A stretch of DNA of 64,000 nucleotides, from contig NZ_JARXOW010000001.1 of assembly GCF_030182585.1 (NCBI RefSeq), positions 1,240,001 through 1,304,000 on the forward strand, in the 5' to 3' direction. How positions within the stretch are numbered: position 1 is the first letter of the stretch; each line of letters opens with the position of its first letter. The DNA is from Pedobacter faecalis (GTDB lineage: Bacteria > Bacteroidota > Bacteroidia > Sphingobacteriales > Sphingobacteriaceae). Below, in pieces: positions 44,116-52,711 of this stretch. A model generated the notes under the pieces. That model did no database searches, had not been told where the DNA came from, and saw nothing but the letters and a program-made list of their open reading frames with translations. A program made the translations under genes and the position numbers.

Positions 44116-44575
44116 GGCTGCTGTGTTTTGTGGCCACGGCGTTGTGCATCTGATCGCAGGAGCGGGAGCAAATACAGGCATCGCCTAAGCATCTTTTCCC
44201 CTGCCACTTGTCGAGGTTATTGATCGTCTCCGTTGCCAGGGCCATAGACAGCTCGCTTTCGGCCAGACCGCTGGTAGCCATCAGCGGTACGCTGGCGATC
44301 TTAATATTCCGAAGGGCTGCTGCAGCCTGATCGATATGATGGCTGCTGGCCGACCGCGTAGCGATATATTTAACACCCAGATCGGCAAGCTGGTTGATAA
44401 CCCCTGCCGAGACATCATCGTCGGTGTATACCACAACAGCATCCTTACCCTCTGCGTAAAAAACCGTGTCTGCAGACAGGGAATTGGATATCAGGGTGAT
44501 TTCATGTTTTTTTCGGTTGGCGATCGCAAGGGGTTCCTTTTCCGCCGATTTTATGCTGTAAGCTACAACTCTCAT
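44105..44575 (-). CDS. Stand-alone lactate-dehydrogenase N-lobe protein with Cys-rich tail
   Basis: 156 residues. Residues 1-125 follow the N-terminal substrate lobe of D-lactate dehydrogenases (RVVAYSIKSAEKEPL, TLISNSLSADTV, AVVVYTDDDVSAGVINQLADLGVKYIATRS, LAESELSMALA). The NAD-binding domain and the catalytic Arg, Glu and His region are absent. A short tail carries CLGDACICSRSC, four Cys able to hold a metal or Fe-S centre. It overlaps hemN by 11 bases and has a -7 box and a TGA-N6-TCA operator upstream. It may be an adaptor or sensor rather than an enzyme. Related short proteins may exist in Bacteroidota but I cannot name a function. Confidence 0.75.
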   Translation of the reverse strand: MRVVAYSIKSAEKEPLAIANRKKHEITLISNSLSADTVFYAEGKDAVVVYTDDDVSAGVINQLADLGVKYIATRSASSHHIDQAAAALRNIKIASVPLMATSGLAESELSMALATETINNLDKWQGKRCLGDACICSRSCDQMHNAVATKHSSHEH

Positions 44576-44594
44576 GCCTTCTAAGTTTTAAACT

Positions 44595-44602
44595 CAAAAG
44601 TA
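44595..44602 (-). promoter_or_regulatory. -7 box of the N-lobe protein-hemN operon
   Basis: Minus strand TACTTTTG matches TAnnTTTG. It predicts a start near 44591 and a leader of about 16 nt before the ATG at 44575. The operator at 44626-44637 is centred about 40 bases upstream, the class II CRP/FNR position. Confidence 0.5.
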
Positions 44603-44625
44603 GGCGTGGAGATGTGCCTAAATAA

Positions 44626-44637
44626 TGAGGGCGGTCA
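44626..44637. promoter_or_regulatory. TGA-N6-TCA operator upstream of the N-lobe protein-hemN operon
   Basis: AATGA GGGCGG TCATT is a perfect inverted repeat with the same TGA-N6-TCA core as the sites near ccoI, ccoNO and the FixL-like gene. It sits just after the stop of the regulator gene itself (44658) and before the N-lobe gene start. Confidence 0.5.
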
Positions 44638-44657
44638 TTAGCAGATAGTGATCTTGA

Positions 44658-45713
44658 TCAGTTTTTCATCCCAGCCAGTTTCTGGCGGTTCAGGATAACG
44701 ATTGATCCGGCTTTGCGCTCTATAAGTCCCTCCTCCTTGAAATCGCTGAGTATACGACTTACTGTTTCGGTAGCCATACCTGCCATTGCAGCGAGGTTAT
44801 CTCGTGAGATACTTATTGCAGGCGGCTCCTGCGCACCGGGTTTAACGAGGCGAAGAAGGGCTTCCGACATCCTTTTACGGACGGAATGGTAGGCCAGCTG
44901 CAAAAGCTGCTCTTCCTTATTGAGCACATTGCTAGCCAGCAACCTGATAAACTGGCTGGCAACATCAGGGAATTTTACAAACAATTCTTCGAGATGCGCC
45001 CTTGGCAGCAGGCAGATGGAGGTATCTTCGGTTGCCTCCGCGGTATCCCGGTAGGTGTCGCTGGCCAGCAAGGCCGCTACGCCGAAGTATTCGTCGGGCC
45101 CATACATGCCTGTAAGCAGTTCACGGCCATCTTCGGCAATCTTGACCGTCTTTACGTTCCCGGAAACAACAAGGTAAATGCCGTTTGCCGTATCGTCTTC
45201 ATAGTAGATGACCTGCTTCTTCTTAATATGCCTTATTTTGCGTCCTGAAATCAGTTTGTTCAGTTCTTCGTTGCCTTTATTGCTGTTGAGCAGGGCATTG
45301 AGCTTGTCGAGCGACTGGCTGTACATCTTCTTCTGATTGTCTGACTTGTTGAGCCTTGCTTCTATGGCGTTGAAAAGCTCCACTTCATCGAATGGCTTGG
45401 TCAGATAGTCGTCGGCCCCCATCTCCATGCCCTTACGCATATCGATGCGCTCGGTTTTTGCGGTAAGGAAGATAAAAGGGATTACGGAGGTTGCCGGGTT
45501 TTTGCCGAGCAGGTGCAGTACGCCGTAACCGTCGAGTTCCGGCATCATAATATCGCATAAGATCAGGTCGGGCAAGTGCTTTATGGCCATATCTACGCCA
45601 ATGCGACCGTTTTCTGCGGTAATCGTTTCGTAATTGGCTAGTCCGAGAATTTCTGCGGTTCCCTCGCGGATATCCTCATTGTCTTCTATGATTAAAATGA
45701 CTTTTTGTTTCAT
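44658..45713 (-). CDS. Response regulator fused to a CRP/FNR-type DNA-binding module
   Basis: 351 residues. Receiver domain 1-122 with acidic EDNED, phospho-acceptor Asp54 in LILCDIMMPE and Lys in DDYLTKPF. Then a cNMP-binding-like domain (about 150-270) and a Crp-type HTH with ISRDNLAAMAGMATETVSRIL. The recognition helix has E..SR (TETVSRIL), like FNR (ETISRLL). The sensor part has no Cys cluster for Fe-S, so oxygen cannot be sensed as in FNR. It is 4 bases after the FixL-like kinase gene, so phosphorylation is the likely input. It merges the roles of FixJ and FixK in one protein. Confidence 0.9.
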   Translation of the reverse strand: MKQKVILIIEDNEDIREGTAEILGLANYETITAENGRIGVDMAIKHLPDLILCDIMMPELDGYGVLHLLGKNPATSVIPFIFLTAKTERIDMRKGMEMGADDYLTKPFDEVELFNAIEARLNKSDNQKKMYSQSLDKLNALLNSNKGNEELNKLISGRKIRHIKKKQVIYYEDDTANGIYLVVSGNVKTVKIAEDGRELLTGMYGPDEYFGVAALLASDTYRDTAEATEDTSICLLPRAHLEELFVKFPDVASQFIRLLASNVLNKEEQLLQLAYHSVRKRMSEALLRLVKPGAQEPPAISISRDNLAAMAGMATETVSRILSDFKEEGLIERKAGSIVILNRQKLAGMKN

Positions 45714-45717
45714 CCTG

Positions 45718-46917
45718 TTACCTATTAAATAAAAGCATAAATTTAGCGCCTTTGTTTAGCTCGCTTTCAAATTGCAGCTCTCCGTTCATCAGGTGAGCGT
45801 AGCGGCGCACGATGTTCAACCCGAGCCCGGTACCGGGAATATTACCGGTGTTGTTTGCCCGGAAAAAGGGCTGAAACAGATTTTTTTGGTCGGCCTCGGG
45901 GATGCCAATGCCGTTATCGCGTATCATGACCATGCATTGCGTTGGTGTGATCTCGGTATTAAATTCGATGAAGGTGTGCTCTCCCGAATACTTTATAGCG
46001 TTAGAGATCAGGTTGATCATACAGTTCCTGAGCAGGTTCTGATCCAGGTTTACCATACTCTCGAGCCCTGTATGCTGATAAATAATATTCTGGTTTGCCT
46101 TGGCGATCATTTGCATTTCCTCGGTTACTTCCTCAGAGAGCTTCACGATGTCGAAAGGTGTAAACGCCGGCTCTACCTTTCCGGCTTCAAGCCGCTCAAG
46201 CGAAAGGAAGTCGTTCAGGATGGTGGTAAGATTGCCCACCGCATTTTTTATTTTGTTTACGTGCTTGGTAATATGTTCGTTCTGAAAGGGCTGTGCGTAT
46301 TTCTCTATAAGTACAGAAGAAAGCTGTACGGAGCTTAATGGTGTGCGGAACTCGTGCGAAGCCATAGACACAAACCGGCTCTTCATTTGGTTGAGTTCCT
46401 TCTCCTTTTCGAGCGAGAGACTCACTTCTTCCTTGGCCTCGCTTAGTGCGTGTACCATTTTTTTGAGTGATTTGGTGCGCTCGTCGACAAGCTGCTCAAG
46501 TTCGGCAGCGTATTCCTTAAGTTTCAGCTCAGCCTCTTTTTCTTTAGAGAGATCATGTATAAAACCAGTATAAATGACCCGGTCGTCATACTGGACTTCG
46601 CTGACCGCCAACCTGAAAGGAAATGTACTTCCGTCTTTTCTAAGCCCCAGGACTTCCCTTCCCTTTCCTATAATGCGCTTTTCGCCTGTGCGCTGATAAC
46701 GATCAATGTAGCCATCGTGGCTGCTCTTATCCGGCTCAGGCATTAAAATAGAAATATTTCTGCCCTGTACTTCTTCCAGGCTATAACCAAAAAGCCTTCG
46801 GGCAGCGGGGTTCAAACTCTCTATCATTCCACGGTTGTCGATTGTAATAATGCCATCGATAGCCGTTTCTATTATCGCTTTTAAAAGTTTAGCACTTTCC
46901 ATAGTCTCAGTAGCCAT
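45718..46917 (-). CDS. FixL-like heme-PAS sensor histidine kinase
   Basis: 399 residues from the ATG at 46917; MESAK at 46902 and the long frame to 46986 are alternatives. The PAS domain contains ILMPEPDKSSHDGYIDRY. His67 aligns with the proximal heme ligand of rhizobial FixL, and Arg73 and Arg87 (HDGYIDR; GKGREV) align with the two heme-pocket arginines, at +6 and +20 from the His as in FixL. A coiled coil and HisKA domain (SMASHEFRTPLS) and a HATPase_c domain (NAIKYSGEH; GTGLGLNIV) follow. No transmembrane helix, so it is cytosolic. It likely turns off when oxygen binds and controls the adjacent REC-CRP regulator. Confidence 0.85.
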   Translation of the reverse strand: MATETMESAKLLKAIIETAIDGIITIDNRGMIESLNPAARRLFGYSLEEVQGRNISILMPEPDKSSHDGYIDRYQRTGEKRIIGKGREVLGLRKDGSTFPFRLAVSEVQYDDRVIYTGFIHDLSKEKEAELKLKEYAAELEQLVDERTKSLKKMVHALSEAKEEVSLSLEKEKELNQMKSRFVSMASHEFRTPLSSVQLSSVLIEKYAQPFQNEHITKHVNKIKNAVGNLTTILNDFLSLERLEAGKVEPAFTPFDIVKLSEEVTEEMQMIAKANQNIIYQHTGLESMVNLDQNLLRNCMINLISNAIKYSGEHTFIEFNTEITPTQCMVMIRDNGIGIPEADQKNLFQPFFRANNTGNIPGTGLGLNIVRRYAHLMNGELQFESELNKGAKFMLLFNR

Positions 46918-46921
46918 ATTA

Positions 46922-46929
46922 CAAAAATA
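46922..46929 (-). promoter_or_regulatory. -7 box of the FixL-like gene
   Basis: Minus strand TATTTTTG, exact TAnnTTTG. It predicts a start near 46918, at or next to the ATG at 46917, so the mRNA may be leaderless or begin at MESAK. The operator at 46974-46985 is centred about 61 bases upstream. Confidence 0.45.
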
Positions 46930-46973
46930 TGCGGAGTCTATCCGCTCCGGATGATTGCTGTCACGCCCAAAGG

Positions 46974-46985
46974 TGACGACCGTCA
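46974..46985. promoter_or_regulatory. Shared TGA-N6-TCA operator between the FixL-like and Cys-rich barrel genes
   Basis: GTGACGACCGTCA keeps the TGA-N6-TCA core. Compared with the ccoI site it shares GTGA, then CCGTCA three bases on. Toward the plus strand it is centred about 40 bases upstream of the start predicted from a -7-like TACTTTG (47010-47016); toward the minus strand about 61 bases. Confidence 0.5.
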
Positions 46986-47030
46986 TGTTTCAGGTGAGCT
47001 AATATAGGCTACTTTGCCGAAAAAAACGTT

Positions 47031-48845
47031 ATGCAGCATACTTTCCATATACCTGTGCTTGGTTTAGGTTATTCGATCGACACCCCCTTAAAGGTGGCGC
47101 GATTCGGCATTTCATCGGTCGTTTCTATAGTGGATGACGAACTGACGGAACGTATGCGAAAGCACTACTGCGGCCTGCACGGCCTGGAATACAAAGCCAT
47201 AGGAAAAAAGGAGCATGACAGCAGAGCGAGGCGCATCACTGCCTACCTGAATTTGCTCAACAAACTGGTGGACGACCAGGTGCAGGCCATGCGGGAGGAG
47301 GACTTTCAGGACGGAACTGATCTGGGGCGATATTTTGAAATGCTTCCTGAAGGGTCGGAGCTTAAGAAGATGTTTAGTTCCATGCTTGAGATGGAAGCGT
47401 CGGATGAAAAACGCTTTGTACAGAACGAACTAAAAGCCGCTGTTGCGGCCGGCCGGATTGATGTCAATATTATGTCGAAAGTGGATAAGGCCAATTATCT
47501 CGACGGGGTTTACCTTGGCGATGATCAGACGGACGCTCTTGCCGCCATTAGAGGCTTTGCGGAAAGTGACCTGCGCAGTTCGGTGGTGATTTCTGCTGGA
47601 TTGAATCCGAGGCTATTCAGTTATATGGAGCAGTTGGAGGCCTTTTACCCTGCCGGCAACGAGGCTCCGCGAAAAGAGATTATATTGAAAGTGAGCGATT
47701 ACCGTTCTGCCCTGATACAGGCTAAGATACTTGCCAAAAAAGGACTTTGGGTGTCAGAATTTCGGATTGAATCGGGCTTGAACTGTGGCGGTCATGCCTT
47801 TGCGACGGATGGACTATTGCTCGGACCGATCCTTCAGGAGTTTAAAGATAACCGTGCTGCACTTTACGCTGAGCTGTTTGATTTATATGCGTCGTGCCTG
47901 AGGTTGAAACGTATTGAGGTGCCTCGCAATCCTGGCCAACGTATATGTGTTCAGGGCGGCATAGGAACTGCGGAAGAACACACCTTTCTTCTGAAAGAAT
48001 ATGGGCTGGACGCAACGGGCTGGGGTAGTCCCTTCTTGCTGGTGCCGGAAGCCACAAGTGTGGATCCGCAGACGCTGGCCGACCTTGGAGAGGCTACGGA
48101 CGCTGATTTTTACCTGAGCAATTCCTCTCCGCTGGGCGTACTCTTCAACAATTTTAAGAAGAGCAGTGCGGAGGCTCAGCGGCAGCAGCGAATAGACAAA
48201 GGAAGACCGGGAAGCCCGTGCACGAAGAAATATCTTTGTACGAATACAGAATTTACGGAGGAGCCGATCTGTACGGCCTCCAGGGAATACCAGCACCTGA
48301 AGATTAAGCAATTAAGCGGGCTGGGGCTGGCAAAAGAAGAACTTCAAAGAAAAATAGACCAGGTTACGGAAAAAGTGTGCCTCTGCGTGGGCTTATGTAC
48401 ATCCGCCTATCAGAAACACGAAATCTTAAAAGCCAGAGAGGATAAAGCTGTGAGCATCTGCCCTGGGCCCAATCTCGCCTACTTTTCAGGCACGTACAGT
48501 TTGAGAGAAATGGTAGGGCACATATATGGCCGCTGTAACCTGCTGGCTGGCGTGTTCCGGCCAAACCTTTTTATCAAGGAACTCAACCTGTATACCGCTT
48601 ATCTGAAAAAAGAGTTTGAACTGCTCGCTCAGGAAAGCCTTGGGCAGCCCGCTTTCGCTAAAAGAAGCAAACAGCTTGATAAGTTTTACGCTCAGCTTAA
48701 TGAAGGTGCAGCTTACTACCGGTCGCTGCTGAGCAGGTCGGAAGCCACATTACAAATGTGGAATGCTGATCAGGTCCGAAGACTTGATCAGGCCATTTCA
48801 CATTTGCGTAGTATGGTTACTTTTGAGGCGCTTCCAGCAGTTTAA
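47031..48845 (+). CDS. Cys-rich protein with an NMO/FabK-like TIM-barrel
   Basis: 604 residues, no signal peptide. The first ~380 residues resemble FMN-dependent TIM-barrels of the nitronate monooxygenase/FabK type: SGLNCGGHAFATDG (about 248-261) takes the place of the EAGGHxG segment, and VQGGIGTAEEHTFLL (308-321) the place of GGI(A/G)TPE, followed by TGWGSPFLLVPE. From residue 397 it has eight cysteines (397, 403, 414, 450, 452, 456, 477, 502), including CLCVGLC, followed by a helical tail. The Cys set could hold an Fe-S or zinc centre. It is divergent from the FixL-like gene and shares its operator, so a low-oxygen role is likely. The substrate is unknown. It overlaps the convergent OmpA gene by 29 bases. 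Confidence 0.7.
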   Translation: MQHTFHIPVLGLGYSIDTPLKVARFGISSVVSIVDDELTERMRKHYCGLHGLEYKAIGKKEHDSRARRITAYLNLLNKLVDDQVQAMREEDFQDGTDLGRYFEMLPEGSELKKMFSSMLEMEASDEKRFVQNELKAAVAAGRIDVNIMSKVDKANYLDGVYLGDDQTDALAAIRGFAESDLRSSVVISAGLNPRLFSYMEQLEAFYPAGNEAPRKEIILKVSDYRSALIQAKILAKKGLWVSEFRIESGLNCGGHAFATDGLLLGPILQEFKDNRAALYAELFDLYASCLRLKRIEVPRNPGQRICVQGGIGTAEEHTFLLKEYGLDATGWGSPFLLVPEATSVDPQTLADLGEATDADFYLSNSSPLGVLFNNFKKSSAEAQRQQRIDKGRPGSPCTKKYLCTNTEFTEEPICTASREYQHLKIKQLSGLGLAKEELQRKIDQVTEKVCLCVGLCTSAYQKHEILKAREDKAVSICPGPNLAYFSGTYSLREMVGHIYGRCNLLAGVFRPNLFIKELNLYTAYLKKEFELLAQESLGQPAFAKRSKQLDKFYAQLNEGAAYYRSLLSRSEATLQMWNADQVRRLDQAISHLRSMVTFEALPAV

Positions 48846-49671
48846 AGAACTGGTCGAGCTGAGGCAGAATGACGATGCGGGTTCTGCGGTTGGCCGCACG
48901 GCCCGAATCAGTTTCATTGCCTGATACGGGAACATACTCGCCCCTACCAGCAGCAGTCATCTTAACCGGTGGTATACCGTATTCGTTTTGCAGTATCCTG
49001 ACTACAGAGGTAGCGCGTTTAACGCTCAGGTCCCAGTTATCAAGCAGCACACCCTGGCGGTAAGGTACGTTGTCGGTATGTCCTTCTACCATAAATTCAA
49101 TTTCAGGCTGGTTCATCAGCACCTTGGCAACCTTGCCCAGCACGGCTTTAGCCTGCTGGTTTACCTCGTACTTTCCGGTTACGAATAGCAGCTTGTCTGA
49201 GATGTCGATGTACACAACGCCCTTATCGACTTTAATATTGATATCCTGGTCGTTCAGATTACCAATAGCCCCTTTCAGGTTCATCACCAGGTTCATGGTA
49301 AGGGAGTCCTTTCGGGCTATGGCCGACTGAAGGTTCTGAATGTAGGCGTCTTTAGAACTGAGACTTTCCAGTGATTTCTTAATACTCTCTGCCTGAGATC
49401 CTGAGATCACGGAAAGGTCTTTCAACTGATTCACCATCTGGTCGTTAGAACTCTTTTGCTGTGCGAGCTGGGACTGCAGGTTACGGCTGATGCCCTTGTA
49501 TTTTGCTGTGGAATCTCTGCTGCTGGCCAGTTCTGCCTGGGCCTTGCGGTATGTACTGTCGAGACGTGAATACCGGGTGTTGGCTTCCTGAAGCTTCTTA
49601 GACGTTCCGCACGAAGCTAATACTGTTCCCAATGCTGCGCATGATATGATCATTATACGTTTCATCTTCAT
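48817..49671 (-). CDS. OmpA-family lipoprotein
   Basis: 284 residues. Lipoprotein signal ending TVLASC. A long coiled-coil region (about 28-110) separates it from the OmpA-like peptidoglycan-binding domain (about 150-275) with MVEGHTDNVPYRQG, NWDLSVKRATSVVRIL and AANRRTRIVI. The domain holds the cell wall non-covalently, so the protein links membrane and peptidoglycan. Its 3' end overlaps the Cys-rich barrel gene on the other strand. The 260 bases upstream (49672-49931) hold no gene or clear box. Confidence 0.92.
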   Translation of the reverse strand: MKMKRIMIISCAALGTVLASCGTSKKLQEANTRYSRLDSTYRKAQAELASSRDSTAKYKGISRNLQSQLAQQKSSNDQMVNQLKDLSVISGSQAESIKKSLESLSSKDAYIQNLQSAIARKDSLTMNLVMNLKGAIGNLNDQDINIKVDKGVVYIDISDKLLFVTGKYEVNQQAKAVLGKVAKVLMNQPEIEFMVEGHTDNVPYRQGVLLDNWDLSVKRATSVVRILQNEYGIPPVKMTAAGRGEYVPVSGNETDSGRAANRRTRIVILPQLDQFFKLLEAPQK

Positions 49672-49931
49672 CTTTTTTTAAGTGAACAACCATTTGTCTG
49701 TGTCTTATAACACATATGGTATTAATCAATAGACATGCCAAATATCGCTGCGTTTAATTCTGTTACCCTTCGCTACATATTGTAGAGAAATTCCACAGCA
49801 ATTATAATGCGCACAAATAACTAACACACTGATTTTCAGAGCCGTGCCAAAAACCAGCATTTACGGCATCATTATGTATCCTATGCTATCCAGAAAACGA
49901 TACGAGTACTTTAAACTTAAAAACAACTATT

Positions 49932-50240
49932 ATGAAAAAGATCATTTTATCAGCAGCATTTTTAGCAGTAGCAGGATTAGCATCAGTAAAAGCGAACGAC
50001 ATCAAGAACCCCGTAATCGTTGCTGTACAAGATAGCACAACAAAAACTCCGGTTGAATTGAAAGACCTTCCGGAAGCGGTGCAGAAAACACTTCAATCGG
50101 ATCCGGTTAAAGAATGGACACCAACTGAAGCGTTTCTGATTACCAACGCAGATAAGACCACTTACTATCTGATCAATGTTAAGAAAGAGGAAGAAACCGG
50201 ATCTCTTAAGATTGACAAAGACGGAAAAGTGATCCAGTAA
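49932..50240 (+). CDS. Small secreted PepSY-like protein
   Basis: 102 residues with signal peptide MKKIILSAAFLAVAGLASVKA. The mature part has VELKDLPEAVQKTLQSDPVKEW and a C-terminal beta-hairpin with YYLINVKKEEETGSLKIDKDGKVIQ-type strands, the pattern of PepSY-like/beta-lactamase-inhibitor-like domains of small Bacteroidota periplasmic proteins. Function unknown. It is monocistronic and ends upstream of a good terminator. Confidence 0.75.
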   Translation: MKKIILSAAFLAVAGLASVKANDIKNPVIVAVQDSTTKTPVELKDLPEAVQKTLQSDPVKEWTPTEAFLITNADKTTYYLINVKKEEETGSLKIDKDGKVIQ

Positions 50241-50280
50241 GCACAGTTTGCTTAGTATCCCTATCATATAGCTAATACCC

Positions 50281-50316
50281 ACAAAGGCCGGAGGATTCCG
50301 GTCTTTGTACTTTTTT
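50281..50316 (+). terminator. Rho-independent terminator after the PepSY-like gene
   Basis: ACAAAGGCCGG (50281-50291) pairs with CCGGTCTTTGT (50298-50308), one G-U pair, loop AGGATT, followed by a run of six T (50311-50316). It ends the transcript of the gene that stops at 50240. Confidence 0.85.
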
Positions 50317-50344
50317 GGGTATATATGCGTTATGATAAAGCGCT

Positions 50345-51061
50345 ATGAAAATTTTTAACCTGATTTTGCTGGGCCTTCTGTCGCTGGTAGTTAAGCCAGC
50401 AGCCGCTCAATCTTTCGTATATCCGAAGTTGCCTGTAAAAGGAAAAACGATCACCACCTTAATACCGCCTCAATGGAAGGCGGTGGACTCGGTGCGGGGC
50501 GATCTGAATGCCGACGGTGCCGACGATCTGGCCCTGGTGTTGGAGTTTTATGCCGCCGTGAAGGAAAACAGAGCGTATGGCGACAGCAATATGGAACTGA
50601 TTACCGAGCTACAGCGCCCCCGGATTTTGGCTATATATTTTCAAAAAGGCAGGAACTTCCTACTCGCCGGACAGAACAATGATTTCCTGTTGCGTGCTCA
50701 GGAGGGCGGCAGCCTGGGCGACCCGCTTAGGAAGCTATATATCGCAAATAATACGCTGGCTCTTAATTTTGAGGGCGGTGGCAATTGGCGATGGACACTT
50801 CAATATGTTTTTGGGTACCGCAACAAGGATTGGGCTTTGGTAAGCGCCCGAAATTATGCGTATCATAGTTCTTCAGGCGAAATGCAGGACAAGCACTATG
50901 ATTTCTTAACGGGTACAAAAACGTTGAGCACAGGTAATGTAGACAGCAGCGTTACTCCTACCCTTAAAAAAGAAATTCCGCTTCAGCCGATGGCTTTGCG
51001 GAATCTCCAAAGTTTTAAAAAGCCCTGGACCTGGCAAATCGGTCCGGATGAATTTCTATAA
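50345..51061 (+). CDS. Secreted protein of unknown function
   Basis: 238 residues with signal peptide cleaved near KPAAAQ. The mature part contains [18 protein letters not shown], an FG-GAP-like Asp-rich loop, and [23 protein letters not shown], strands typical of a repeated beta-fold. Similar text is found in proteins annotated only as hypothetical in this phylum. It starts 28 bases after the terminator and its 3' end overlaps the convergent guaB stop by 6 bases. No function can be assigned. Confidence 0.7.
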   Translation: MKIFNLILLGLLSLVVKPAAAQSFVYPKLPVKGKTITTLIPPQWKAVDSVRGDLNADGADDLALVLEFYAAVKENRAYGDSNMELITELQRPRILAIYFQKGRNFLLAGQNNDFLLRAQEGGSLGDPLRKLYIANNTLALNFEGGGNWRWTLQYVFGYRNKDWALVSARNYAYHSSSGEMQDKHYDFLTGTKTLSTGNVDSSVTPTLKKEIPLQPMALRNLQSFKKPWTWQIGPDEFL

Positions 51062-52531
51062 CCTGCTTGAATAGTTTGGTGCTTCTTTAGTAATAGAGAT
51101 ATCGTGCGGATGACTCTCGCGCATACCGGCAGCGGTAATACGAACAAACTTCGCTTTTTGAAGATCGGCCACAGTAGCGGCGCCGCAATAGTGCATACCT
51201 GCACGGAGGCCACCTACATATTGATAAATAACTTCGGCAAGCGTTCCTTTATAAGGCACCCGTCCTACTATACCTTCAGGAACCAATTTTGTCACGACAT
51301 CTGTCTCGTCCTGAAAATACCTATCCTTTGATCCCTGTTGCATAGCTTCCACAGAACCCATGCCCCGGTAAGATTTAAACTTACGCCCTTCATATATAAT
51401 GGTCTCGCCTGGTGATTCCTCTACTCCCGCAAAAAGCGAACCCGCCATAATGGAGCTGGCTCCGGCTGCTATAGCTTTTACGATATCGCCGGTTTGTTTG
51501 ATACCACCGTCGGCTATAACCGGAATACCTGTTCCTTCAAGTGCTTTCGCGCATTCGAAAACCGCATAAAGCTGTGGTACACCAACACCGGCGATGATAC
51601 GGGTAGTACAAATAGAACCTGGTCCGATTCCCACTTTTACGGCGTCTGCTCCTGCATAAGCCAGTTCCCGGGCAGCGTCGGCCGTAGCAATGTTACCTGC
51701 GATCACCTGCAAATCAGGCCATCTCTCTTTAATTGCTTTAACCATATCGATCACCCCTTTGGAGTGTCCGTGTGCGGTGTCGACCGTCACGACGTCTACA
51801 CCCGCCTTTACAAGGGCAGCAACGCGTTCAATGTTATCACCAGCAACACCAACAGCCGCACCAACGCGTAAGCGTCCGTGATCGTCTTTACAGGCCTTAG
51901 GAAAATTCTTATATTTTTGAATGTCTTTAAAGGTGATCAATCCGGCAAGTCTTCCTTCGGCATCCACTACCGGAAGTTTCTCGATCTTGTAGTCCTGCAG
52001 AATTTCCTCGGCCTGCAGCAAGGTTGTTCCTTCAGAAGCAGTGATCAGGTTTTCGCTGGTCATTACTTCTGAAATTTTACGCTGCATGTCTTTCTGGAAA
52101 CGGAGATCCCTGTTGGTAATGATACCCACGAGCTTACGATCTGAATCAATTACAGGGATACCACCTATTTTAAACTCTTTCATGATCTGGAAGGCGTCGG
52201 CAACAAGCGCATTTGCATTCAGCGTTACCGGATCCTGGATCATGCCGCTTTCTGAGCGCTTCACTTTACGCACTTCTTCGGCCTGGCGCTCAATGCTCAT
52301 GTTTTTATGAAGCATCCCTATACCTCCCGCCTGAGCGATCGCGATCGCCAATCCGGCCTCGGTAACCGTGTCCATCGCTGCAGAAACGATCGGTACATTT
52401 AACCGTATTTTTTTGGTAAGAAAAGTCCCGGTGTCTACATCTCTGGGTAACACTTCGGAATAGGCAGGAACTAACAATACGTCATCGTATGTTAAACCTT
52501 CGGCGATAAATTTATTGGGATCGAGTTGCAT
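51056..52531 (-). CDS. guaB: IMP dehydrogenase
   Basis: 491 residues from the ATG at 52531 ([20 protein letters not shown]), which matches GuaB starts. It oxidises IMP to XMP with NAD in guanine nucleotide synthesis. The barrel has the catalytic Cys in GPGSICTTR, the flap, and [11 protein letters not shown] for IMP binding. Two CBS domains (about residues 95-210) lie inside the barrel, where they bind adenine nucleotides in other species. Typical length. Divergent from the MscS channel gene. Confidence 0.97.
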   Translation of the reverse strand: MQLDPNKFIAEGLTYDDVLLVPAYSEVLPRDVDTGTFLTKKIRLNVPIVSAAMDTVTEAGLAIAIAQAGGIGMLHKNMSIERQAEEVRKVKRSESGMIQDPVTLNANALVADAFQIMKEFKIGGIPVIDSDRKLVGIITNRDLRFQKDMQRKISEVMTSENLITASEGTTLLQAEEILQDYKIEKLPVVDAEGRLAGLITFKDIQKYKNFPKACKDDHGRLRVGAAVGVAGDNIERVAALVKAGVDVVTVDTAHGHSKGVIDMVKAIKERWPDLQVIAGNIATADAARELAYAGADAVKVGIGPGSICTTRIIAGVGVPQLYAVFECAKALEGTGIPVIADGGIKQTGDIVKAIAAGASSIMAGSLFAGVEESPGETIIYEGRKFKSYRGMGSVEAMQQGSKDRYFQDETDVVTKLVPEGIVGRVPYKGTLAEVIYQYVGGLRAGMHYCGAATVADLQKAKFVRITAAGMRESHPHDISITKEAPNYSSRL

Positions 52532-52711
52532 AGCAAATAATTTAAGAGTTACTATTTGCCGGGCAAAGGTACTGTTTTTTTCAGCACTGCACAATAATTG
52601 CGAGGATATAGAACGGTGTCAGCGAAAGTTTACATTTTACAGATTAAATACCCGCTTTCGGTTGCCCGCACACTGGCAAAAACTAATTACGGCTTGCACT
52701 GTTAATACGGT

